DNA of 64,000 bases from Oscarella lobularis. Taxonomy: Eukaryota > Porifera > Homoscleromorpha > Homosclerophorida > Oscarellidae. Positions 1 through 16,400 of this stretch are shown here, piece after piece (within the stretch, counting starts at the first letter, position 1; each line of letters begins with the position of its first letter). The notes beneath the pieces were generated by a model. That model was not told where the DNA came from. It was given only the letters and a program-made list of their open reading frames with translations, and searched no databases. Position numbers and translations under genes: made by a program. The stretch covers positions 2,418,001 to 2,482,000 of the forward strand of contig NC_089176.1 in NCBI RefSeq assembly GCF_947507565.1, written 5' to 3'.

Positions 1-1
1 C

Positions 2-415
2 GTTCGCTCGCCGATTCTCGACGCTCTACATCGAGCCAAGGACGATTTCGACTGGGAAGTCAAACGCCACGTGCTCGACTTCTGGTTCAAATTGACGCGA
101 ACGGAATCGTCGACGAAAGCGACGTCCATTCTCGAACGTGCAAACGCAATGGATGACGTCATAAAAGCGCTAAACGATCCCAATCGAATCGTTCGCGAAA
201 AGGCGTCGGAAATTGCACGGAGTCTCGCCGGCGACGACACGTCGCCGCCGACGCGTATCGTCGACGAAATCGTCGATAAAGAAGCAGATGGCGGATGCGG
301 TGGCGAACTGACGTCATCTTTTGACGCCGACGCCATTTCCTTGCTCCAAGACCTAATAGCCTGCGGAGGAGGAAGAAGTCGAGACGACGAATCGATGCTG
401 TTAGATTGTTACTAG
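2..415 (+). CDS. BRAT1: BRAT1 (BRCA1-associated ATM activator 1), C-terminal part; gene runs off the left edge
   Basis: Frame 2 is open from the window edge to the TAG at 413-415, giving about 137 C-terminal residues. The start of the stretch (FDWEVKRHVLDFW) and a following helical repeat with DPNRIVREKASEIA look like the last HEAT-type repeats of BRAT1, a scaffold that binds the Integrator nuclease subunit INTS11 and is needed for its function. The protein ends in ...MLLDCY. As I recall from structural work on human BRAT1, its last residues including a terminal Cys-Tyr enter the INTS11 active site; the same ending here supports the call. An acidic, Gly-rich linker joins the HEAT part to this tail. 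No intron is seen in the part present. It is convergent with the reductase gene at 2101. Alternative: another HEAT protein that happens to end in CY. Confidence 0.68.
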   Translation, partial: VRSPILDALHRAKDDFDWEVKRHVLDFWFKLTRTESSTKATSILERANAMDDVIKALNDPNRIVREKASEIARSLAGDDTSPPTRIVDEIVDKEADGGCGGELTSSFDADAISLLQDLIACGGGRSRDDESMLLDCY

Positions 416-2100
416 GGGAGACGAAGTGCGTCGAAGCCAAAGATAACCTTGTCCTATCCATACTCCGTCTCCGTTCATTGTTTCCGTCTCGAGACGTGGC
501 GGGAAACGCCTCCCCGTGGTCCAGGTGTTGCCACTTGTTTTCGTGGCGCGGTAGGTCTATTTATTTATTCGGTATCTGGTGCAGAAACGTGTTGCTTCCC
601 GAGGCCACCCTGGGTGTCTAAAAACTGTTTTGATGAGGCGGATCCCCGAGGGGTGATTCGCTTTTTTGCATATGAATACATTGCGGCTGGGATAGGATGT
701 CACCTTATCTTCAATAGGGCTGGTTTCTTCCTATATGAAGGTACTGTACCTCGTGTCTCTCTTTCTCCACCACTAGGCATTATTTATCTCTTTTTGGCCC
801 TCGGGTTACACTTCTCTTTGAGCTAAACGCTATTATCTCGTTTATCGTTTGGCTCCGCCCTGTAATGGTGCTATTTACATGTGCTCAACTAAACGGTATT
901 TAGGTATTTACTCGACCCATCAAATTGTCTCGCGAAGCGTCCTATTTCACGCTTATGTCCTTTAGATAAGTGCACTTCCCATTAGCAGCATGTATTTATC
1001 TATCTCATCGTTTATACATCGTTATTACGTACTTAGGTAACTTCTAGTTCTATTTGAAGCACTCATTTAGGTTCTCTCCCCAGGCGCCGCGTCTCCTTCT
1101 CTTCCCTTTCCAGTTTGCCTCGTTGTTGTCATTTCTCTAGTCGCGCCCCCAATTTCATAGCCGAACCTTTTCATGTCCTTTGTTATGACGTCGAATTTGA
1201 CGGTGACTTCGCCCTGCGATCTCACCCTCGTGACTAGAAACGTGTAATTGACCTACGGCCTTGGGATATCTATTGATCTAACCTTCTCTACTTTCACCTT
1301 GAGCGACGAATTTGGGATCAATAAATTCCGGTCTTCTTCCAGTTAGCCAACTGCGCGTTTATTAGTGACAGGTTACAAACCAAAATGAAATTTTTTGAAA
1401 TACAGTACCTAGTAAACTTCTGTAGCTTAGATGATGATTCTGGTACAAACATGGGTACAACTCGAGATGTACTAAAAAGAGAAACACAAGTGCATGATAT
1501 TGAAAAAGTGTCTACAGTAATACCTTCCTGGAACTACAGGAATGTGAACGGCTCCATATCCCCTTACAACTTCCCGTCCAAACGCGTCAAGGCCATATGC
1601 ACTCACAACGAGTTGAGGCCCTGGGATGTTATTCGTATTTAGAAATTAAAATTATATTATTTTAATTTGTACATCCGTATGGGTTTGTCGTTTTGAACGT
1701 GACGTCGAGAGGAAAGTTCCACGTGAAAATTTGTCTCGCGTCTCTACTCTTTTTCGTAATCTGCGATATTCCCTCTTCTAGGCCCTGCATCGAACAAATT
1801 ACAGCTCCTATCGTCACCTTTACGCTGTCTTACCGACGTAACGACCCAATCTTGACCGTGGACGAAAGAATATTTACAGTAGAGATCGTCGAATTCGGGA
1901 AACTACAGGTAGAACTACGTTCTCGCGCCATCTAACGTTCGCTTCTGAGTTACCTTAGCTGATTCGATTTGCCCCGATACCATTAGAAGGAACACGGAAG
2001 GCCCAGAAGCCATTTTCGACAGAATTGTTTCTTGAGAGCTAACGCGCGCGCATCGTCTTAGAGACAGAGAACGTGCTCAATGACGTCATACGTTTGTTTT
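416..2100. other. 1.7 kb between convergent genes, no recognisable gene
   Basis: Open frames here (for example 449-826, 1385-1642 and 1693-1935 on +) are short, do not join across plausible splice sites and resemble nothing I know. The stretch is richer in A/T than the flanking exons and should hold the 3' UTRs of BRAT1 and the reductase. A decayed mobile element is possible, but I see no terminal repeats. Confidence 0.4.
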
Positions 2101-3462
2101 TCATAAATCGGTATTCAATGCAATATCCATCATTTTTTCAACGCTAACTATTTTTTCTCTCAGTTTTCCTGTCCTTCGTCCTTCGTCAATCTCAGCACGA
2201 TCAATCTTTTCCCAGTCTTGAAATGAAATGACTCTACCTTCTAAAACATCTACCAAATCCTGGTCAGACTCTCTCTTCTCCAATAGCCCTCCTTCCAAAT
2301 CTTCCACCAGGGCTTTAGCTGTTTCCATTGCATTAGTCATAGTACTAGCAATAACTCCAACCGGCCCCGTCTTTACCCACCCACTGCAATAGAAACCCTT
2401 TCCCACCCGCCCCTGATCGTTCGGTATAATTCCTTTGACGTTGTCAAAAGGAATTTCCGAATCAATACTAACACTGTGGTACCCAATACTTCGTATAACC
2501 AAACTGCAGGGAACAAAAACTAAGTCTCCTGTGCCAATGGCTTTACCAGATTTGTCCAGCTGATTAACTTCAAATTCAACTCCCTCGAGATTACCCTCGC
2601 TATTTATAATAATTCTCCGAGGCGTATTGAAAAATCTCAGATGCCATTCTTTTTCGACGTCATTTCGACTCGTATCTGGACTAAATGCTGTTTTGCACAT
2701 TAATTCTATGAGTCGTTTTCGCGGACGTGCAATCTCGGGTAGCCTCTCTCGAACCAATTGAAAATCAGCTGGATTCAATACTGGTCTACAACCAGACAAC
2801 TTTGTCATCTCCCTCAATTCCTTTACAGTAAAGGACACCTGCAGAGGACCACGTCTCCCAACGAGATACAGTCTTTTTAGGGTGCTATTTCTGAGCCTCT
2901 CTAACGCATAGTCCGTGATGTCAGTATGAGCCAATGCCTCTGGTGAACTCATGAGGATTCTAGCCACATCCAAAGCGACGTTGCCATGGCCCAAAATAAC
3001 GGCTGTACTGCCATGCAAGTTGGGCTGAAAATTGATTTGATCTGGAAATCCGTTGTACCAGCCCACGAAATCGAGCGCCGATATGACGTCACGGTGATGT
3101 TCGCCTTCGATTCCGAGTTTTTTGTCTTTCTCTGCTCCGTACGCGAATATCACGGCGTTGTAGAGAGAGCGCAGTGTTTGCACCGAAACGTGTTGTCCCA
3201 CGTGTACGTTGCCGAGGAAACGACAGCGGTTGTGATTGGCGACTTTCGCGAATGTGTTTTCGACGTTTTTGACTTCCGGATGATCCGGGGCCACGCCGTA
3301 ACGAACCAGTCCGTATGGAACAGGCAACTTTTCGAGTATGTCGACGCGGACGGTCTGGTGGAGTTTGAGCAGGTTCTGAGCCGTGTAGAAACCAGCAGGA
3401 CCCCCACCGACAACGCAAACGCGCGACGTTAGACGATGCATAGAGAAATATGTTAGGCGCAT
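2101..3462 (-). CDS. FDXR: NADPH:adrenodoxin (ferredoxin) oxidoreductase, mitochondrial, intronless
   Basis: This enzyme passes electrons from NADPH through FAD to mitochondrial ferredoxin, for iron-sulfur cluster and haem/steroid pathways. The 453-residue frame has no intron. After a short leader (MRLTYFSMHRLTSR) comes the FAD-binding Rossmann motif VCVVGGGPAGFYTA at about 15-28, then PYGLVRYGVAPDHPEVK, the central NADP-binding motif ILGHGNVALDVARI at about 156-169, YLVGRRGPLQVSFTVKELRE, and near the C-terminus YCSGWVKTGPVGVIASTM, all hallmarks of the family. Length is close to the mature animal protein (human precursor 491). The leader is short and basic, as expected for mitochondrial import. 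It is head-to-head with POLG2, another mitochondrial protein. Codon use matches its neighbours. Confidence 0.96.
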   Translation of the reverse strand: MRLTYFSMHRLTSRVCVVGGGPAGFYTAQNLLKLHQTVRVDILEKLPVPYGLVRYGVAPDHPEVKNVENTFAKVANHNRCRFLGNVHVGQHVSVQTLRSLYNAVIFAYGAEKDKKLGIEGEHHRDVISALDFVGWYNGFPDQINFQPNLHGSTAVILGHGNVALDVARILMSSPEALAHTDITDYALERLRNSTLKRLYLVGRRGPLQVSFTVKELREMTKLSGCRPVLNPADFQLVRERLPEIARPRKRLIELMCKTAFSPDTSRNDVEKEWHLRFFNTPRRIIINSEGNLEGVEFEVNQLDKSGKAIGTGDLVFVPCSLVIRSIGYHSVSIDSEIPFDNVKGIIPNDQGRVGKGFYCSGWVKTGPVGVIASTMTNAMETAKALVEDLEGGLLEKRESDQDLVDVLEGRVISFQDWEKIDRAEIDEGRRTGKLREKIVSVEKMMDIALNTDL

Positions 3463-3704
3463 GCTCAGTCATGGCTCATGTGCTGGTGCTGATCAAACAC
3501 CAAATAAAAAAAAGTTTCAGTTTTTGGCTAGGTGCAAGTCTTGCTATAAATTTTTGTCTTGGAATCCAGCTCTTCAAGGCTTCTTGCGGTAAGAGGGCTT
3601 TTCCTAAAGCTATACCTGGTATCTAAGGATTTCCTCTTATGCTTATGCTTTCTATTGGTAGTTTGTTCATTTTGCGTCTTTCCGTAGTGTAGCAATGCTA
3701 ATCT
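3463..3704. promoter_or_regulatory. Divergent promoter region between FDXR and POLG2
   Basis: About 240 bp separate the FDXR start codon (minus strand) from the first candidate POLG2 start codon (plus strand). Both proteins act in mitochondria, so a shared promoter is plausible. No specific binding site was identified, and the exact 5' end of POLG2 is uncertain. Confidence 0.4.
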
Positions 3705-5400
3705 ATGAATTCCACTAAGGTATGCGTGTCCCGGATAGGCTACCGCATGCTTGGTAGACAAAGGATCCACTTGACTGTCAAAATACTGTACGTGTTTTCA
3801 TGTCAAGGTCTTCTTCGCCGTAAAGGCTTTCTTTTGCCGCTCGGCGTGCGGCCTCGCGACGAGGCGCTTGGCGATGCTCAGCGGCATTTCTACGGAAACC
3901 TTGGAACGCTGCTGAAGCGAAACGTTGTCGCCGAATGGTAAGATTGATTCTTTTTTTGAATAACTGCGTCGGAAGAGTTCCTTCGCAGGTGGTATTCGAT
4001 CGTGACGTCGAGAAAGACCATTGCTTATTGTATAAGCGAAGGGAATCCATTGAAAGGCGAGACCATTAGCGGCGATGAATACGCGAATGGGATTTTTAGA
4101 CCTATTTCAGTAGTTCTAGATAACATTGATGCAATCAGTGACACTGAAGAAAAAGATATGAATTCTGGTGTCAATATTGCCCACGCAGGTCGCTTTATGA
4201 CAGTCTAAAATTGATGCAATTGACCTGAATCTTATGGAAGGAACTTTGAGTCATCAAGATGATGTAGTTAGAAGTGTATTTGGAGAGTTGAGGTAAGTGG
4301 GCAGTTGCATTTGATTTCTTCTAATAACGTTTCAAAACTCTGTTAGAGTGACCGGTTTGCTGTCGTTAAGTTTGCACGTGTTTTGCCCTGAAAGTCGCCA
4401 AAAGACGTTAGCTCAAGAATGGGAAAGAGTGCGGTTGCAGTGGTGGAAAAAGGTTATATACAACAGCACATATATGTATGTATTGATGCACAATTTTTCA
4501 TATTTGCAGTATTCCCATCGCAACAAAAGTCACTTTTTGGTTGAGAAAACTGACGATAGAACTCGTCTTATACAGGTGTGAAGGCAGCAATAACAGAAAC
4601 CTATCTGATTATTTGTTCTTGCAAAGCATACTTGCTCTCTTGGTAAATACTCAGTGGAAAAACTAACACAAAAAGACAACAAGGAAATGAGAAGTTTGTT
4701 ATCAGAACGTCCTTTGTCAAACAAACTTGATGGACTCGGTTGCATTTCTATGGAAACGTCAGCAGACCAAGGCAAGGAAAGAGTCCCCGAACAATGAATA
4801 GAGTAGAAATATTGTTTCTGTAGCTTTGTTGACATTTCTAACGGACTCTTACGAAGAGACGAGTCGTTTCGACACGTCCGGGCAGCCAGTCGATCAACAG
4901 GTAAAAATATGTGCAGTCACGTCCTATCGATAGTACAGTATCTCTTCTACGTAGATTCTTTTTCTTCACCCCAGATTGTCGCCATATCAGGCAGTCATTT
5001 TGCCGGTCGGCGACGACCAATCGAACGCTCACAAGGTGGGAAAAACCGAACAGGATGTGTTCTATTTTTGTCTCACTTTGCTGCGGATATCCCGCATGTT
5101 CAGCTCGCGGGCAAATTGGAGCTCGATCTGCGCCAAGCCGGCGTCAGCGTGACGAGTGACGTTGACGGCGATGTCGGTTCGCGATTCATTCGGCAAGACG
5201 AAACGGGAACCCCGTACGCGATTCTCGTTGACGAAACGACCGTTCGCAAAGGCCTGACGCGTTTTAGAAGCCGCGATACGACACAATCAGTAGGGAAAAT
5301 TGGCCTGACATGCAGAGTATTTATAAACGGATTTTTCTAGGAATTGGTCGAGCTCGATGATGTCAAAGCGATGCTACGTCATTACCACAAACGCCGCTGA
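3705..5400 (+). CDS. POLG2: Mitochondrial DNA polymerase gamma accessory subunit
   Basis: The accessory subunit has a class II aminoacyl-tRNA-synthetase fold and raises the processivity of the mitochondrial replicase. Conserved blocks in order: GLLRRKGFLLP and NLGTLLKRNVVAEWW (junction 3937/3989), then VRLQWWKK (to about 4452), FLTDSYEE (from 4824), AVILPVGDDQSNAHK (about 4990-5034) and, at the C-terminus, LELDLRQAGVSV, TPYAILVDETTVRKG and LTRFRSRDTTQ, which match the anticodon-binding-like domain. The last exon starts at 5341 and ends in ...HYHKRR with TGA at 5398-5400. Intron 4772-4823 (52 nt) has a GC-AG boundary. Exon limits between about 4090 and 4215 are unsure. The start is also unsure: ATG 3705 or a later in-frame ATG. 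Confidence 0.88.
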
Positions 5401-5541
5401 CTCACGAAAAGAGTGTTTATGTATACGGGACTCTGATAGAATCGGTACGGGGTTTCAGTTTGTCTCTTTCTTCGCCGAAGTCATTTGGATGGCCGATATT
5501 GCCTCAAGCCGCTGACTATTCGAGTGCGCTAGTCTCATAAA

Positions 5542-10163
<4,622 letters not shown>

Positions 10164-10476
10164 AGAATAGGAAAATAGCAGTTACATAACAATCATATGA
10201 ACGTGCATGGCTTGGGAAGGGGCAATTTCGAAATTATTAAATTATTTCAACTTCACAGAAACACTGGAAGGTGAAGCGTTGATGATCAGTAGGATACATT
10301 TTCCTTTTGTAGGAATCGTCGTGTGAACACACTGTACTACTATGATGAAGCTAAAAAGTACTGTAACCCTGGACCGACTCACGTGATCGAACGTGATCCA
10401 ACGGAACGCGTGATCCTAACCAGCCAATAAGCGTCGACCGGTGGTGTTTACCAGTCTGGACTGGAGAAAGAGGGCG
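10164..10476. other. Intergenic region between SMURF and the ankyrin-Roco gene
   Basis: About 313 bp between two genes on the same strand. It must hold the SMURF 3' UTR and the promoter of the ankyrin gene. No distinctive site was recognised. Confidence 0.5.
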
Positions 10477-13400
10477 ATGGGCGAGGAAAGAGGCGTCCCT
10501 TCTCTCGCCAGTCTCTGTGGGCCAATCGCCCTCTTCCGGGCAATAAGGAGTGGCGATCACTCCGAAGTGAAGCGCGTACTCGGCGAAAGAGCTTCCGTCG
10601 ACAGCAGAGGACCCTTGGAGGACACTGACAATGTTGGTCTCAGTTTGGACACATTTTCTCGTCGGTGATCGAGTTTTCTTTACGTAGTTCGAAGTGACAG
10701 CTCTTCATTTGGCTTGCTGGCTCCGAAAAGAAGAGATCGCCGCGCTTCTGATCGATAGGAAAGCAGATATTGAATCTAGAAGCGAGGTAATAAGATGGGA
10801 GGAACGGGATTAGCAATGAACTGAGTGATACAGAGTGGAAGTACACCTCTGTTCTATGCCTGTAAATTCGGGCTAGTGCCAATTGTGAAAAAGCTCGTCG
10901 AAAAACAGTGCAACGTTCAGCTAAGAAACAAAGTAGGGATGTTCCTATTATGATAGATCGGATTTATGATTCGTGTGTGTAGTATCGTGTAACCGCTCTT
11001 CATTTTGGCTGTGAATCAGGAAATGTTGAGATTTGTTCTATTCTTCTCGACAATGAAGCAGTGCTTGAAGCGGCTGATGAAGTTTGTAATGGATAGTCTA
11101 ATTAACACTATTGACTGATCCTACTAGAATGAGAAAACGCCTTTGCATTGGGCATGCGAGTGGAACAAGTTAGATGCAGTCAAATTATTATTTAATCGTG
11201 GTGCCAATATTGAAGCCAAGGATGATGTAACCAGTTTTGTAATGAGAATATGTGTCACAAGTTGCTATATATTTGTCATAGTGGAAAAAAACTCCTTTCT
11301 TGGTTTCATGTCGGTCTGGAAATGTTGAAATCATGAACTATTTAGTTGAGAAAGGATGTGACATGAAAGCGGAGAACAAGGCAAGCAAGAAATAATTTTT
11401 CTGATAACGAATCAGTGACTGTGATATTGTTGCTAAATAAGGCGGCATTACACCTGGCATGTTCGGGAGGTAAGACGGAAGCAATGGATTGGCTTCTGTC
11501 TAAAGGATTCGATTATTGTGATATTGGGAAGGTAATCAGTATATGAATGTAGATGTCATATGAGAGTTGTCATAATTTGAACTATAGTGGGGTTGGACAA
11601 CTCTTCACTGTGCATGTGAAGGAGGTCATTTGGAAATCTCAAAGATGCTTGTGACTGAACACGGTCTAGATTTGGAACATAGAACAGAGGTAGAGAGATA
11701 GTCGTCATATTTGATATAATTGATTCTGTTAGAATGGAATGACGCCGTTTTTGAGTGCAGTAATAAGTGGCAATGTTGAACTAGTAAAATGGCTGCAGGA
11801 AAAAGATTGCAAGATGTCTGTCAGAAATCAGGTTATTGGATGAAGTGGAAAAGCGATAAATGTATAATTGGATTGCGCAGTGGGGAAATAGCGCTCTTCA
11901 TTTGGCGCTCGAGTATTCAAAAGAGGAAGTGTTTTTTTACTTGATTGAAAATTTCTTCGACGAATGTAACGTAAACGTCGGACTCGGATCAACGGCAATA
12001 GTGAGATCGAATTCACCGTGTGAGATCTTGTGTTTAGTATTTAATTGAAATTCGCCAGGAAACATCTCCAAAAAGAAACATCTTTGGATTGGAATCAATG
12101 AACAATGTTTGTTAGCTATAATTTGCATCTGTTCCTGATGTTCGTTTTTGACTTTAGGCTGGAGAGACCCTATTTCTTGTCGCTTGCAAAACAGGATTGC
12201 AAAAAATTGTCGAATTTCTGCACGAAAAAGGCTGTAATTGGCGTGCAAAAGATAAGGTATACTCAGTATAATGTTAAGCGATGAAAGCGTCCATTTTGAC
12301 CGTAATTGTAGAACGGAAAATCGGGTCTTCATCTGAGCTGTGAAAATGGACACACGTCAATGGCGGAGTATCTAATGAAGGAGCGTGGGTTGGATCCCGA
12401 AGAAACAGATGATGTACATCTTGTGTGATCAATTTACATCTACTGTATCTTATATTTTACTAGATGAATGAAACGTCGTTGATGAAAGCTTGTAGAGGCG
12501 GTGACGTGACCACAGCGAAAGCGCTACTTAAAGCGCGAAAATGTGATTTGCTAACGAAAAACAAGGTCGAAAATTTGACATGTCGTGTAGGCGGTGAACT
12601 TATGCTTTTTTAGGATTGTGTAACCGCTCTTCATTTTGGGTGTAAATCAGGAAATGTTGAGATTTGTTCCATTCTTCTTGACAGCGAAGCATTGCTTGAA
12701 GCAGCTGATAAAGTTTGTAATGGATAGTCTAATTATAATTAATACACTATTGACTGATCCTACTAGAATGAGAAAACGCCTTTGCATTGGGCATGCGAGT
12801 GGAACAAGTTAGATGCAGTCAAATTATTAATTAATCGTGGTGCTAATATTGAAGCCAAGGATGATGTAACCAGTTTTGTAATGATAATATGTGTCACAAG
12901 TTGCTATATATTTGTCATAGTGGAAAAGAACTCCTTTCTTGGTTTCATGTCGGTCTGGAAATGTTGAAATCATGAACTATTTAGTTGAGAAAGGATGTAA
13001 CACGAAAGCGGAGAACAAGGCAAGCAAGAAATAATTTTTCTGATAACGAAGTAGGGACTCTGATATTGTTGCTAAATAAGGCGGGGGCAGGTGCATTACA
13101 TCTGGCATGTCGGGGAGGTAAGACGGAAGCAATGGATTGGCTTCTCTCTAAAGGATTCAATTATTGTGATATTGGGAAGGTAATCAGTATATGAATGTAG
13201 ATGTCATATGAGAATTGTCATAATTTGAACTAAAGTGGGGTTGGACAACTCTTCACAGTGCATGTGAAAAAGGTCATTTGGAAATCTCAAAGATGCTTGT
13301 AACTGAACACGGTCTAGATTTGGAACAGAGAGCAGAGGTAGAGAGATAGTCGTCATATTTGATATAATTGATTCTGTTAGAATGGAATGACGCCGTTTTT

Positions 13401-16400
13401 GAGTGCAGTAAGGAGTGGCAATGTTGAACTAGTAAAATGGCTACAGGAAAAAGGTTGCAAGATGTCTGTCAGAAATCAGGTTATTGGATGAAGTGGAAAA
13501 GCGATAAATGTATAATAATTATTGGATTGCGCAGTGGGGAAATAGCGCTCTTCATTTGGCGCTCAATAAGTCAAAAGAGGAAGTGTTTTTTTACTTGATT
13601 GAAAATTTCTTTGACGAATGTAACGTAAACGTCGGACTCGGATCAACGGCAATAGTGAGATCGAATTCACCGTGTGAGATCTCGTGTTTAGTATTTAATT
13701 GAAATTCGCCAGGAAACATCTCCAAAAAGAAACATATTAGAATCAATGAACAATGTTTGTTGGCTATGATTTTCGACTGTTCCTGATGTTTGTTGTTGAC
13801 TTTAGGATGGAGAGACCCTATTTCTTGTCGCTTGCAAAACAGGATTGCAAAAAATTGTCGAATTTCTGTACGAAAAAGGCTGTAATTGGCGTGCAAAAGA
13901 TAATGTATACTCAGTATAATGTTAAGCGATGAAAGCGTCCGTTTTGACCGTAATTGTAGAACGGAAAATCGGGTCTTCATCTGAGCTGTGAAAATGGACA
14001 CACGTCAACGGCGGAGTATCTAATGAAGGAGTGTGGGTTGGATCCCGAAGAAACAGATGATGTACACGTTGTAATCAATTTACATCTACTGTATCATTTA
14101 TTTTAACTAGATGAATGAAACGTCGTTGATGAAAGCTTGTAGAGGCGGTGACGTGACCACAGCGAAAGCGCTACTTAAAGCGCGAAAATGTGATTTGCTA
14201 ACGAAAAACAAGGTCGAAAATTCGACATGTCGTGTAGGCGGTGAATTTTGCTTTTTAGGATTGTGTAACCGCTCTTCATTTTGGCTGTAAATCAGGAAAT
14301 GTTGAGATTTGTTCCATTCTTCTCGACAGCGAAGCATTGCTTGAAGCAGCTGATAAAGTTTGTAATGGATAGTCTAATTAATACATTATTGACTAATCCT
14401 ACTAGAATGAGAAAACGCCTTTGCATTGGGCATGCAAGTGGAACAAGTTAGATGCGGTCAAATTATTAACTAACCGTAACCGTGGTGCTAATATTGAAGC
14501 CAAGGATGATGTAACCAGTTTTGTAATGATAATATGTGTCACAAGTTGCTATATATTTGTCATAGTGGAAAACCACTCCTTTCTTGGTTTCATGTGAGTG
14601 TGGAAATGTTGAAATCATGAACTATTTAGTTGAGAAAGGATGTGACACGAAAGCGGAGAACAAGGCAAGCAAGGAATAATTTTTCTGACAACGAAGCAGT
14701 GACTGTGATACTGTTGCTAAATAAGGCGGGGGCAGGTGCATTACACCTGGCATGTTCGGGAGGTAAGACGGAAGCAATGGATTGGCTTCTCTCTAAAGGA
14801 TTCAATTACTGTGATATTGGGAAGGTAATCAGTATGCGAATGTATATGAGAGTTGTCATAATTTGAACTATAGTGGGGTTGGACAACTCTTCACATGGCA
14901 TGTGAAGGAGGTCATTTGGAAATCTCAAAGATGCTTGTGACTGAACGCGGTCTAGATTTGGAACAGAGAGCAGAGGTAGAGAGATAGTCGTCATATTTGA
15001 TATAATTGATTCTGTTAGAATGGAATGACGCCGTTTTTGAGTGCAGTAAGGAGTGGCAATGTTGAACTAGTAAAATGGCTACAGGAAAAAGGTTGCAAGA
15101 TGTCTGTCAGAAATCAGGTTATTGGATGAAGTGGAAAAGCGATAAATGTATAATAATTATTGGATTGCGCAGTGGGGAAATAGCGCTCTTCATTTGGCGC
15201 TCAATAAGTCAAAAGAGGAAGTGTTTTTTTACTTGATTGAAAATTTCTTTGACGAATGTAACGTAAACGTCGGACTCGGATCAACGGCAATAGTGAGATC
15301 GAATTCACCGTGTGAGATCTCGTGTTTAGTATTTAATTGAAATTCGCCAGGAAACATCTCCAAAAAGAAACATATTAGAATCAATGAACAATGTTTGTTG
15401 GCTATGATTTTCGACTGTTCCTGATGTTTGTTGTTGACTTTAGGATGGAGAGACCCTATTTCTTGTCGCTTGCAAAACAGGATTGCAAAAAATTGTCGAA
15501 TTTCTGTACAAAAAAGGCTGTAATTGGCGTGCAAAAGATAATGTATACTCAGTATAATGTTAAGCGATGAAAGCGTCCGTTTTGACCGTAATTGTAGAAC
15601 GGAAAATCGGGTCTTCATCTGAGCTGTGAAAATGGACACACGTCAACGGCGGAGTATCTAATGAAGGAGTGTGGGTTGGATCCCGAAGAAACCGATGATG
15701 TACGCAACGTTGTAATTAATTGACGTCTAACGTCGTTTTAACTAGATAATGGAAACGTCGTTGATGAAAGCGTGTAGAGGTGGTCACGTGATCACAGTAA
15801 AAACTCTACTTCAAGTGCGAAAGTGGGATTTGCTTACGAAAAACGAGGTTGTGTTATATTCTGCAGTGACTTACACGTGTCATGTATTGTTGAAGGCTGG
15901 AGAGAACGCTCTGCATTTGGCTTGCAAACATCGTCACGGGGCTAAAGTGGCACATTGTCTAATCGATTTTGGAATCAGTGTGAACGATGAGGATAATGTG
16001 AGAATTTTCTGCCTTGTTTGCTTCATTTTCATATAACGTTGCAGAGTGGGTGGACTCCTCTAATGAATGCTTGTCGCAGTGGACTGTTGTCAATAGTCCA
16101 TTTACTTGCCAAGTCAGATGTGTCTCTGAATCAGAAAACTAGGGTGCGTCTAAAAACTCTGTGTGTGTTGAATTAGTATAATTTCTTTGTCATTAAACCG
16201 TAGCGTGATCAAAGTTTACTTCACTTGGCCTGTGCAAATGGACACGACGGCATCTCGCAATTTTTAATTAACAGAGGAGTTATTACCGATGAAGAAGATA
16301 AGAACGTATGTCAACAATAAAATAAAATTGTTTTTATTTAGTATCAAATTAGTTTTTTACTCCCCTGGCATATGCGTGCCAGAGTGGACTTCTTGTCGTC

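Noticed and set aside
416-2100. Possible small genes at 449-826, 1385-1642 and 1693-1935
   Set aside because: No family resemblance, no consistent splice structure, and composition unlike the neighbouring exons.
3778-4050. Minus-strand frame of 90 residues
   Set aside because: It overlaps POLG2 exons, which match the family on the plus strand; no support of its own.
11937-15639. Three near-identical antisense frames (11937-12353, 13591-14001, 15229-15639 on minus)
   Set aside because: They are mirror frames of the triplicated ankyrin block, crossing its exons and introns, and encode nothing recognisable.
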